Part shown: positions 1-7,559 of the stretch, piece after piece
Position numbering within the stretch: the first letter of the stretch is position 1
Layout of the letters: each line of letters starts with the position of its first letter
Assembly: GCA_026392015.1 (NCBI GenBank)
Contig: JAPLCW010000148.1
Coordinates: 1 to 34,103, forward strand
Source of the DNA: Candidatus Auribacterota bacterium
Lineage (GTDB): Bacteria; Auribacterota; Tritonobacteria; UBA1439
Direction: 5' to 3'
DNA length: 34,103 nucleotides
The notes under the pieces: generated by a model
What the model saw: only the letters and a program-made list of their open reading frames with translations
What the model was told of the DNA's origin: nothing
Database searches by the model: none
Program-made: the position numbers and the translations under genes

Positions 1-1733
1 AAATTCCATTTGAACTGCTCCAGAACTATTTGATGATCAGGCTCGGGCATCGTGATCCGCGGAAGACAAATCCGCCGTCCATCGATAGTATCAAACCATA
101 CTTCAACAAGCTTAATGCTGCGAAAGAGCTCAATTGCCTGCCAGGGCGATAGGCTGCCCGCCATACCTTTAAGCTTCCATTTAAGACATACCCACATCGC
201 ATAGCCCATAAATGCCACCATCACGTGAGCTTCGACGCGTGGTTCGATCCTGTGGTTGATCGGACGTAGTTTTATCTCGCTTTTCAAAGCGCGGAACGCT
301 GACTCGACTTCAGTAAGCTGGATGTACTGCTCCCACAGCTTGACCGGGTCATTTTCGCTCAGATTTGTACGCAGCAGACATGTGCCGTCTTGGCGGTAAG
401 CCTTCTTGAGAGCATGACGGTTCAGCCAAAACGCGAACTGTTTGATATCTTCTTTGTCCCGAGTACGGGAGATCTCTACGAACCCGAAGGCCTGCGCGTA
501 GCGCTCCTCGAGTCTGCCGAGCCGATTGACCAGCACATCATAATGGCGTACATAGCCCTGTTCAACAGAGATGGCCAGGCTCTTGAGGCTATCGTAAAGT
601 TTGCGCATCCGTCGCCGACGTATCGCATTCTCTTTGGCCCGTCGCTTCACACTGCGGGCAATCACGTACGTATCACCATCGTCTCCCGACCGCAATACCA
701 CCTCGACCTGCTCGCGCACATGCTTCCCATCCTGACGCCGTAGATCGCCTTCGAACTCCTTCAACCGCGATCGCGGCGTACCCACCACATAAGTGCCGTG
801 ACGCTCGCGTAGCTTCTGTAAATTCTCCTCGCTGACCACCCCGCGGTCAAAAATCCATATGCGCTTTGCCTTCCCGTACTTCGCCTCGACCTTGTTCAGC
901 ATCGTCTCCAGGCTTTGCACGTCACGGGTGTTGCCGTCAAAAACCTCATAGGAAAGTGGAAAACCTTCAGGTGTCACGATCAAAGCAATGACCAGTTGCT
1001 TGCAGTCCGGCCGCTTGTCACGCGAATACCCTCGCTTAGCTTTGGGAACCCCTTCCATCATTCCTTCAAAGTAGGTGCTGGTCAGATCGTAGAGCAATAC
1101 CTCGAAATCCGCCTGAAACAGTTCACCCCACTTACACCTCAAATGTTCTTCCAGTGCATCCTTGTGTGCAAGCAACCGGTCAAGGCAGCGATACAAGCGG
1201 TCCTTCTCCGCAACCGCATCGTCGCAGTCCAGCAGCAGGTTCATCCCGGTTTTGGGGTACCACTTCTCATGCACACTCAGCTCACTGCCCGGATCGCAGA
1301 GACGATTCACCGCCAATAGCTCCGTTACCTTCTCCCAAGGCACCTCGCCTCGAAGCTCTCCCAATCGCGCCGTCCAGAATCGATCCAACTCCAGTATCTG
1401 CCAAAGCTTGACCCCTATCCAACAGCTCCCGAACTCACGGCAGTTGCGTACCTGCACACTCGACAGCCGGATCGCCACCACATCCGGATCTTCCGGATAG
1501 CCACGTCGCTGATGCTCTTCTTCGGTCAGCAGTTCCATCTGTCGTGCTTCACTGCGCTCGTTGATAACATCGATCGTGTGCCGCCAGCGATGGCACTGGC
1601 TGGTAGTAAGCTCACCCAAATGCAGAATCGTACGCTGAACCACCCGCCGCTTACCGATGCGTATGCTCTCGTTTAGCGTGTAATACACATGCTCTTTGCC
1701 GTCCTTGAATCGCTTGTTCGGTTTTAGGAACAT
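1..1733 (-). CDS. IS1634/IS4-type DDE transposase, 3' end cut by window edge
   Basis: Reading the reverse complement from an ATG at 1733 gives one uninterrupted frame of about 577 codons with no stop before the left edge, so the C-terminus lies outside the window. The protein starts MFLKPNKRFKDGKEHVYY. It has the three acidic regions expected of an IS4-superfamily DDE transposase: LLYDLTSTYFEG (first D), WIFDRGVVSEENL (second D) and LTEVESAFRALKSE (E, with the Y/R-type helix after it). The length suits the IS1634 group, whose transposases usually run about 550-600 residues. It would cut and rejoin its own element ends. It faces the same way as the downstream glycosyltransferase but is not part of that unit. 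Family assignment rests on these motifs only; a related IS4-superfamily group is possible. Confidence 0.88.
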   Translation of the reverse strand, partial: MFLKPNKRFKDGKEHVYYTLNESIRIGKRRVVQRTILHLGELTTSQCHRWRHTIDVINERSEARQMELLTEEEHQRRGYPEDPDVVAIRLSSVQVRNCREFGSCWIGVKLWQILELDRFWTARLGELRGEVPWEKVTELLAVNRLCDPGSELSVHEKWYPKTGMNLLLDCDDAVAEKDRLYRCLDRLLAHKDALEEHLRCKWGELFQADFEVLLYDLTSTYFEGMMEGVPKAKRGYSRDKRPDCKQLVIALIVTPEGFPLSYEVFDGNTRDVQSLETMLNKVEAKYGKAKRIWIFDRGVVSEENLQKLRERHGTYVVGTPRSRLKEFEGDLRRQDGKHVREQVEVVLRSGDDGDTYVIARSVKRRAKENAIRRRRMRKLYDSLKSLAISVEQGYVRHYDVLVNRLGRLEERYAQAFGFVEISRTRDKEDIKQFAFWLNRHALKKAYRQDGTCLLRTNLSENDPVKLWEQYIQLTEVESAFRALKSEIKLRPINHRIEPRVEAHVMVAFMGYAMWVCLKWKLKGMAGSLSPWQAIELFRSIKLVEVWFDTIDGRRICLPRITMPEPDHQIVLEQFKWN

Positions 1734-1890
1734 GCCGGTAGTATTTCACACTCCGGCAACTAAAATCCAGAGGGTAGGTCTCCACACAGGGGGGTAAAAA
1801 TCCCTTTTCGGCCAAAGCACTCAATATAATCAATCCATAAGCCTCAGAAAAATACAAAAACCCTCAAATATCAAAAATCTGCGAAAGTCG
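1..1890 (-). mobile_element. Insertion sequence of IS1634-like type, right boundary approximate
   Basis: The transposase gene at 1-1733 and about 150 bp of AT-richer sequence upstream of its start (1734-1890) probably belong to one insertion sequence. The opposite end is outside the window, so the terminal inverted repeat and target duplication cannot be paired. The boundary at about 1890 is a guess, based on the change to the GC-rich sequence that begins near 1895. Confidence 0.45.
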
Positions 1891-1918
1891 GGCTAGTGCG
1901 CGTCAGTAAGTTCAGGCT

Positions 1919-2164
1919 TTACTGCAAGCCGTTCCACGCATTTCCTTTAGGCACCCTGCCTTCCCGCCATGCGTCTTCCCATAACTCATCGGTAGCACGG
2001 AACTCCACCACCCGCCCCTCGGGGGGACCGTCCTCAGGTCCGCGCTTTCCGATACGGACTGTTTCCACTCGGCAACTCGCGCCAAGCCTTTCCAATGTAC
2101 CGCTCCTTACATGGTTCCAGCCGCGGCGACACCCGTTCCATTCATTTAAGATGGAATGCGGCAT
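1919..2164 (-). CDS. Possible small protein of unknown function (81 aa)
   Basis: A short minus-strand frame just downstream of the glycosyltransferase stop could encode an 81-residue, charged, soluble protein (central motif EGRVVEFRATDELWEDAW). It matches no family I recognise. It has no clear Shine-Dalgarno before the ATG and lies between a glycosyltransferase and an insertion-sequence end, so it could be a remnant of a larger gene or chance coding in GC-rich DNA. The spacing after the stop at 2200 (about 35 bp) would permit translation as the last gene of the glycosyltransferase unit. Confidence 0.2.
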   Translation of the reverse strand: MPHSILNEWNGCRRGWNHVRSGTLERLGASCRVETVRIGKRGPEDGPPEGRVVEFRATDELWEDAWREGRVPKGNAWNGLQ

Positions 2165-2199
2165 ATCCCCGCTGCATGCGAGCGGCTCCTCTGCGCCGG

Positions 2200-2937
2200 T
2201 TAATCAACGCTGCTACTCATAAAACGCAACATGATCAATCTTCTTATAATGCCCAGGGTTCGTCTGATCCCCATCGGCAGCCTGGTTTCATTACCATGCC
2301 TCCAGCAAACCGCCACTTCACTGATCTTCATTCCGGAGCGATATGCGATAAGGATCAGCTGTGTATCGAAATAGGCACAGTGAAACGTCATTCTCTGAAA
2401 CAGTTTTGCCGCGGAGTCTTTGCTGAAAAGCTTAAAGCCGCACGAGGTATCCTGAAACGGCAGATGGAGAAGGAGCCTCTGGATTGTCATAAAAAGTCTC
2501 GCCGCCCGTTCCCGGAAAAAGGGCTGATGCGACTCAATGCGCGAACCGGCGAGAGCCCTGGAGGCAATAACCATATCGTATCCGTTCTTTGCCTGGGATA
2601 AGAAAACAGGAAGATAATCGATGGCCACAGCGTAATCCGCGTCCATGAAAAGGCGATATCTCCCTGCCGCAGCAGACATGCCGGTTTTTACCGCATACCC
2701 CTTCCCCCGATTGCGAAAGTATTCAATAACCCTCAGTGCCGGAAAAGACGGAATAAACGACTTTGCGACTTCGGTTGTTCTGTCGGTGCTGCCGTCACTC
2801 ACAACGATTATCTCGCTACTGTATGCCTGCTTCTTTAAGAATTCAATCGTCGGGACCAGGGTTCCCGAGAGACGCCTTTCCTCATTAAACGCAGGAATTA
2901 CGATGGATAAATATATCGGATGCTTCTGAGACAACAT
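2200..2937 (-). CDS. Family 2 glycosyltransferase, dolichyl/polyprenyl-phosphate sugar synthase-like
   Basis: This 245-residue protein is a GT-A fold family 2 glycosyltransferase. Visible motifs are SIVIPAFNEE (residues 11-20, nucleotide-sugar binding), DGSTD (48-52), NRGKGYAVKTGM (76-87) and DADYAV (99-104, containing the metal-binding DxD), then the SCGFKLF and GMKISEVAV segments. That order is typical of dolichyl-phosphate beta-glucosyltransferase (DPG synthase) and bacterial polyprenyl-phosphate sugar synthases, which load a sugar from a nucleotide donor onto a lipid carrier at the inner face of the membrane. It lacks the C-terminal membrane helices of some relatives. The ATG at 2937 has GAGGAAA about 8 bases upstream. 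It is the last recognisable gene of a minus-strand block of GT-C enzymes, which use such lipid-linked sugars. The sugar itself cannot be read from sequence. Confidence 0.9.
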   Translation of the reverse strand: MLSQKHPIYLSIVIPAFNEERRLSGTLVPTIEFLKKQAYSSEIIVVSDGSTDRTTEVAKSFIPSFPALRVIEYFRNRGKGYAVKTGMSAAAGRYRLFMDADYAVAIDYLPVFLSQAKNGYDMVIASRALAGSRIESHQPFFRERAARLFMTIQRLLLHLPFQDTSCGFKLFSKDSAAKLFQRMTFHCAYFDTQLILIAYRSGMKISEVAVCWRHGNETRLPMGIRRTLGIIRRLIMLRFMSSSVD

Positions 2938-3176
2938 TGTGCGTTTCCTCAGTCATGCCCGGATCAGGCATGGGGGTTCGCCAGGATACGTCTTATGCTC
3001 GTTGCAACCGCATTCCTCTGCGAGGATAGTACTCAAACCTACATAATAAACAAGGCTCTTTTTTGTTTCGTGCGGGTTACTGAATTTAACGCGTTTCGCA
3101 CTGATCTTTTCACTCTCGTATAGCTTACTCATATATGTCTACTTTTGTTGCTCATAAAGGCCGGGTTATCCACAGC

Positions 3177-3202
3177 GTAGCCGAGACTTAAGTCTCGGCT
3201 AC
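3177..3202. repeat. Perfect 26-bp palindrome (GTAGCCGAGACTT half-site)
   Basis: The half-site GTAGCCGAGACTT is followed immediately by its exact reverse complement, giving a 13+13 bp perfect palindrome. It is not followed by a T-run, so it resembles a dispersed palindromic repeat more than a Rho-independent terminator. Confidence 0.8.
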
Positions 3203-3243
3203 AATCCCTTAATAGTTTCATTTCATTGTCCCGACGCCACGCC

Positions 3244-3257
3244 GAGGCTGAAGCCTC
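3244..3257. repeat. Second, diverged copy of the GTAGCYGAG palindrome
   Basis: GAGGCT and AGCCTC face each other across two bases, and the surrounding GCCGAG...CAGCTAC matches the palindrome 60 bp to the left with a few changes. Compensating differences in both arms (GAGACT/AGTCTC versus GAGGCT/AGCCTC) suggest that the fold rather than the exact sequence is kept. Confidence 0.6.
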
Positions 3258-3598
3258 AGCTACACGCTTGGGCTTGGAGCCCATAAAAGCCTAATTATAG
3301 CTCCCACCCTCTTATCTTTAACCCACTGATTGCCAACAGATTAACCCAATAATAAAAAGAAAATTCCTATGAAATCAAGTTACCCCCCCGCCCCGACCCT
3401 CCCTCTTCACAGGGGGAGGGAATGATATTTTTCCACCAACACAAAGTGGAAGAGAACCATAAACAATGCAACGTTATGCAGGTTGATGAATGCATCATGC
3501 ACCGCTGATTCATAATTCGGGCAAAAGCGGATTGTAAGACATTTTTATGCCGCGGAACGGAGATCCACATGCCGCCCCTATGACTGGGAACCCTTTTT

Positions 3599-5401
3599 CT
3601 ATCGTCGCGGACCACCCACGTCTCCTCCGAGTGCGGTATACGCATTATAGAACCAGAGGGCTCTCTGGGGCTCGTTCATGATCTCATACGCCGTAAAAAT
3701 ACTCTGCCTCGCGTAGCGGAGCTTCTCTTCCCTGTCTGGGCTCTCCTCGATGATTCTACGGCTCGCGTCCAGGAACCGTGAGGGGAGGGCGTTGTTCCAG
3801 TAGATGAGCGCGAGGAATCTGTCTCCCTGGATCGTTCGCGCCGGTGGCAGCAACAAAATGCACCCCATCCACGCCACAAGCACCAGCGCTGTTCCCCACA
3901 TCGTCCCACGCGTGGGGGCGAGCTGAGCGAACCCGTTGCGGCAGAAACACCACAGGAAGGCGGCGATTCCCGCCACGAGCAGAAGCGGTCCCACAGGGTC
4001 GGGGGCGCCGAGGAGCGAGGGGAGCGTGCACAACCAGGCCCCACCCGTAAGGAAGGTGATGCACACGTCCCTCAGCGGGTGGTATACCCCCCAGGGGAAA
4101 TAGAGATATGTCGCTTCTATCAGAGTGTGCTGCATCACCGAGATAAACGACGCCGCGCAAAAGATCACGCCCAGCAATTTTTTGAGTGATCCCTTCTCCG
4201 GCATACGCGCAATCTTCTGCGCCGACAATGCGAGCGGGAGAATCAGTAACGGCACAACCGGAGTCAGATGTCTCAGCCCAGGAGACCATCCGCCTTCCCA
4301 GTCCCTCATGAACGCATTGAGCATGAAATAGCCGACCGCGAGCGCGGCGAGCATCAGCGATTCCGCTCTCCTGCCGTTTCTGGAGAGCAGCCACAACCCG
4401 TAAAGGACGAAAAGCATCACGGGCGAGAAAAAGAAAAAGCCGCGGTAGGAAGAGAACGCCATCTGCCACAGGGTATGCAATGACGGAACGGCGAGGGCGG
4501 CGCCCATCCCGGTCGTATCAATCCCTAGGATTTTAAAGTAGTGCTGGGTATGACCATAGCCGAGGTCGAGAAAATTCCCGAATGCAAAACGATGGTAGAA
4601 CATGAGAATCGCTATCGGGGGGGCAAGGCCGATCACAAAGCTCATGGGGAGAGAGAGCGCGGGGCGCCCCGCCCACAGGAGAAAGAAGAGCGCGGCGGCG
4701 ATCAGTACCGTGGGATATTCCGTCATAATACTCAGACCCGCGAACAGGCCTGAACAGAATATCAGGACAGATCGTAAATCAGACATCCCCCTTCTCAGCA
4801 TATAGTACGCGAGAAAAGAAAACGCTGCTGCGACCTGGTGGCCCAAAAAGTCCGTGGACATGGGAAATGCAATGGTCCCCAGGAGATAGATCGCCGTGCA
4901 AAAATAGGCGAGGTCCGTGTCGACGCACCCCCGCAGGAGATTGAGCATGAAATAAAGCAGTACAATCGTCGCGATGCCGACCGTGGATATCCTCATTACA
5001 TACACAACAACATCGAAAGGCACCCGGACCGTGATGAGGCGCGTGACAAGGCGAATCATGACATAGGAAGGAATCGCCAGAAAAGATAGCCCGGGGGCTT
5101 TGTCGCTGTAAATATGACCGTTCTTTTCCGCGCGATCCAAAGGCATGCCGTACTCTGCCACCTGCTGATCGACTTGAGCGGTCATGTTATCCACCAGCGC
5201 CATGGTGAGATAGGCCCTGATGACCGCGTTGGTATTCATCGCACGCTTCGCCCTGTCATAGAAGGGCAGAAAACAGATGAGAATCAAGAACGAGGCTATC
5301 AAGAATATGCCGACTCTCGACCTTTCAGACAGGGGAGCATTTTTCATTCGCATTGGCTTAATGAGAAACCTTTTAATCTGAACCTCATTTTTTCGCAACA
5401 T
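3599..5401 (-). CDS. Polytopic membrane protein, GT39/PMT-like glycosyltransferase (GT-C)
   Basis: The 600-residue product has about a dozen hydrophobic segments. A first helix at about residues 30-46 is followed by a long polar loop containing NTNAVIRAYL and HIYSDKAPGLSFLAIPSY. This is the arrangement of bacterial GT-C proteins that take sugar from a polyprenyl-phosphate carrier on the periplasmic side. The short soluble tail (RYARQSIFTAYEIMNEPQRALWFYNAYTALGG) could be a remnant TPR. The start is uncertain: the ATG at 5401 has no clear Shine-Dalgarno, and in-frame ATGs at 5353 and 5347 would give a more ordinary N-terminus beginning near MKNAPLSER. A repeat-rich 185-bp gap separates it from the next GT-C gene upstream. 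Substrate unknown. Confidence 0.8.
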   Translation of the reverse strand: MLRKNEVQIKRFLIKPMRMKNAPLSERSRVGIFLIASFLILICFLPFYDRAKRAMNTNAVIRAYLTMALVDNMTAQVDQQVAEYGMPLDRAEKNGHIYSDKAPGLSFLAIPSYVMIRLVTRLITVRVPFDVVVYVMRISTVGIATIVLLYFMLNLLRGCVDTDLAYFCTAIYLLGTIAFPMSTDFLGHQVAAAFSFLAYYMLRRGMSDLRSVLIFCSGLFAGLSIMTEYPTVLIAAALFFLLWAGRPALSLPMSFVIGLAPPIAILMFYHRFAFGNFLDLGYGHTQHYFKILGIDTTGMGAALAVPSLHTLWQMAFSSYRGFFFFSPVMLFVLYGLWLLSRNGRRAESLMLAALAVGYFMLNAFMRDWEGGWSPGLRHLTPVVPLLILPLALSAQKIARMPEKGSLKKLLGVIFCAASFISVMQHTLIEATYLYFPWGVYHPLRDVCITFLTGGAWLCTLPSLLGAPDPVGPLLLVAGIAAFLWCFCRNGFAQLAPTRGTMWGTALVLVAWMGCILLLPPARTIQGDRFLALIYWNNALPSRFLDASRRIIEESPDREEKLRYARQSIFTAYEIMNEPQRALWFYNAYTALGGDVGGPRR

Positions 5402-5427
5402 ATTGCTTTATCTGTGTTCATCCGCAG

Positions 5428-5512
5428 CTATCTGTGTGTATCTGTGGTGCTCGTTTAAGCTTCAATATGCATCACAGATTAACACAGATATCACACCGAT
5501 ACACACAGATAG
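5428..5512. repeat. Inverted repeat element (CTATCTGTGTGTATC arms)
   Basis: A 15-bp arm at 5428-5442 is matched exactly by its reverse complement at 5498-5512, and related CTGTGTT/AACACAG words lie beside and between the arms. It fills the gap between two glycosyltransferase genes. It resembles the dispersed ATCTGTG repeats found between genes in many bacteria. It could terminate or stabilise transcripts but has no clear T-run. Confidence 0.7.
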
Positions 5513-5586
5513 GTTTGGTTGCGGCCGATGGCTGCGCTATAAATCCAGGAAACATCCTTGCCTTCACCCTTTGATTCCACTCCGCC

Positions 5587-7362
5587 CTATCGCGCGGGCT
5601 GCGCCAGGCTGTATTCCAACATGTTGATCTGAAAATATTCGTCCCCGCTCAGGCGAACCGGTTCGATCTTATCCGGCACAAGATGACACCGCGCGGCGAC
5701 TAGATCCGGTATGGATGGGTCATTCTCGGCGATCAAGACAAAGCCTTTCCTCCGTTTCTCCCGGAGGCGCTCGATCAGACGCTCCAGGGCCTGCGGACTT
5801 TGCGTTAGGAAAAATTCCTTTTCGTAAAAAACCGGTGCCATGCTGAGTGGAATCCACCAGGGAATCGAAATGACGGTTTCCATCGGGGACGCCCTCAGAT
5901 ATGCCATCGCGCGCGCGTTGAAATCCTTTTTCGATTTCAAGAGCATGAGTCCGAAGAATTCGTTGACAGCCCCCAGAACGACAAGAGCGCTGAATAGGAA
6001 CGTGAGCCATCTCTTGTACGTTGCGATCCGCCTCCAGGAAAAGAATGACGTGAGTGAAATGATAACCAAAAGAGGGTAGATCACCACAAGATAGCGCGGC
6101 CCCCACTGCAATCCGCCGCTCGTGGGAACCGCGAGGCACAAGAGTGCGATGAATATGAGGGAAATCCAGAAATAATCCGCATGCACTCCGACTTTCTTAT
6201 GCGGTGTGCACACTCCGAACACAACCCAGGGGCTGAAGATCAACAACCCGTTGGTGACCATTGACATGCGAATGGGGAATTTACTCGTATACAGCATCAG
6301 GAGATAGCAGAGATGGTTGACGAGAACGAGGGAGAGGAGGGTCAGCAGAATGAACTCACTTCCCGTGTCCGGTTCCGCACCACGCCCGAACTCCCGAAGG
6401 CCTCTTTTCCCTCTCCACCGCACGGCCCACGTCACCATGAACAGAATGGCGGGCGTGGCGAGCACAACGCTCACCCAGGGATTGGGATGGGCGCTAAAAA
6501 TGAGCTCCCAGACAAGATTCCATTTATACCCGAGGAACGCGCCGAGCGAGCCGAACTCTCGGGGGCGGGTCTCGATATTATGGAAGAGGTGCGCCAGTGT
6601 GAGCCCGCTCGACAAATAATCCAGCAGGAGAAATCCCGCCAGAGGGATCACGGAGCTTAGAATGAGGAGCGCCCCCACGCGTCTATTTCCGTTGATGGCG
6701 AACCGGACAATGATGAGGGCCAGCAGAAAAAGGATGCTCTCCTCTCTGAAGAAGATCGCCATCCCCATAATAATTCCGCCGAGGACTATTCGCCCCGGAC
6801 GCGATTCGCGCTCGGCGTTGAGGAAAAAGATAAGGCCGGCGCACATGATACACCCCGCCACATTTAATTCCCAGAAGGTGAACGCGTAAAAGAACAGCGG
6901 GGAAGAGAACGCCGCGATCATTGTTGCGGCGGATGCGCCGCGTCGATCAAGGAGGAGCGAGCTCAGGTGGCGCACGATTACAAGCAGCCCCACCGTTGAC
7001 AGGAGAGGCAACAGATAAAGGCCGGGGAAACCGAACACCATATAGGATAGTGAAGAAAAAAACGCGAATGGCAAAGGGTACGCCGTGTAGATTTTGCCAT
7101 TCTTGATATAGGTCGCGGTCCCGAAGAGCGGATTGAACTCGAACCCCGGATCGAACGCCTCGCCGGGGTAGCGGAGAGAGTTGTCCGTCCAGTGCGACCT
7201 GATCAGATTGACCACCTGGAGATACTTCACACCCGCGTCTTCGGACCAGAACGCTCCATAGTGATCAATCCAGAAAGAACAGGCGAGATACAGGACAGCA
7301 ATAAATATACACAGCCCTGTCTTTCCGTTGCGGTCTGATGTTCGATACTCTTGTGTATTCAT
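5587..7362 (-). CDS. Polytopic membrane glycosyltransferase-like protein (GT-C)
   Basis: This 591-residue protein has an N-terminal helix at about residues 16-33 followed by FWSEDAGVKYLQ. The acidic pair E41-D42 sits in the first periplasmic loop where GT39/ArnT-type enzymes carry their catalytic acid. A second loop with NGKIYTAYPLPFAFFSSLSY precedes about ten further hydrophobic segments. The final 110 residues (from about LRASPMETVISIPWW) form a small soluble domain with no motif I recognise. It probably transfers a sugar from a lipid carrier outside the cytoplasmic membrane; acceptor and sugar are unknown. The ATG at 7362 lacks a strong Shine-Dalgarno. A MITE lies directly upstream, between this gene and the YfhO-like gene, so the two may no longer share one unbroken transcript. 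Confidence 0.8.
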   Translation of the reverse strand: MNTQEYRTSDRNGKTGLCIFIAVLYLACSFWIDHYGAFWSEDAGVKYLQVVNLIRSHWTDNSLRYPGEAFDPGFEFNPLFGTATYIKNGKIYTAYPLPFAFFSSLSYMVFGFPGLYLLPLLSTVGLLVIVRHLSSLLLDRRGASAATMIAAFSSPLFFYAFTFWELNVAGCIMCAGLIFFLNAERESRPGRIVLGGIIMGMAIFFREESILFLLALIIVRFAINGNRRVGALLILSSVIPLAGFLLLDYLSSGLTLAHLFHNIETRPREFGSLGAFLGYKWNLVWELIFSAHPNPWVSVVLATPAILFMVTWAVRWRGKRGLREFGRGAEPDTGSEFILLTLLSLVLVNHLCYLLMLYTSKFPIRMSMVTNGLLIFSPWVVFGVCTPHKKVGVHADYFWISLIFIALLCLAVPTSGGLQWGPRYLVVIYPLLVIISLTSFFSWRRIATYKRWLTFLFSALVVLGAVNEFFGLMLLKSKKDFNARAMAYLRASPMETVISIPWWIPLSMAPVFYEKEFFLTQSPQALERLIERLREKRRKGFVLIAENDPSIPDLVAARCHLVPDKIEPVRLSGDEYFQINMLEYSLAQPAR

Positions 7363-7388
7363 CGTTCAATAAAAAATGGGGCCGGACA

Positions 7389-7547
7389 GTAATGCGTCAC
7401 TTATGGGTGGTATCCCTTTCACTTGTCATCCCCGCACTTCGACTGCGCTCAGTGTAAACTCGAGCGGGGATCCAGTATGAAACCTGGATTCCTGCTTTCG
7501 CAGGAATGATATATTTAGCAATGTACCACCCATAAGTGACCCATTAC
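7389..7547. mobile_element. 159-bp MITE with 24-bp terminal inverted repeats and 8-bp target duplication
   Basis: The left end at 7389-7412 begins GTAATGCGTCACTTATGG, and the right end at 7524-7547 is its reverse complement with one mismatch in 24. GCCGGACA occurs directly before the element (7381-7388) and directly after it (7548-7555), a textbook 8-bp target duplication. The interior has no gene but contains nested hairpins, including ATTCCTGC...GCAGGAAT at about 7490-7508. It is therefore a non-autonomous element mobilised by a transposase not present here. The 8-bp duplication would fit several families (IS256, ISL3 and IS66 among them). Confidence 0.88.
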
Positions 7548-7559
7548 GCCGGACACCAT

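Larger units (their letters stand above)
2938..3598. other. Gene-free spacer with palindromic repeats
   Basis: No convincing gene is present in these 661 bp. The stretch holds a short inverted repeat around 2955-2974 (CATGCC/GGCATG), two related palindromes at 3177-3202 and 3244-3257, and a CCCTCCC/GGGAGGG inverted repeat at about 3399-3421 that resembles dispersed intergenic repeats of many environmental genomes. The 92-codon minus frame at 3367-3645 runs through this repeat and is not credible coding. Confidence 0.6.

Noticed and set aside
915..1500. Plus-strand frames within the left-hand transposase
   Set aside because: They are antisense to a continuous minus-strand transposase frame with conserved DDE motifs.
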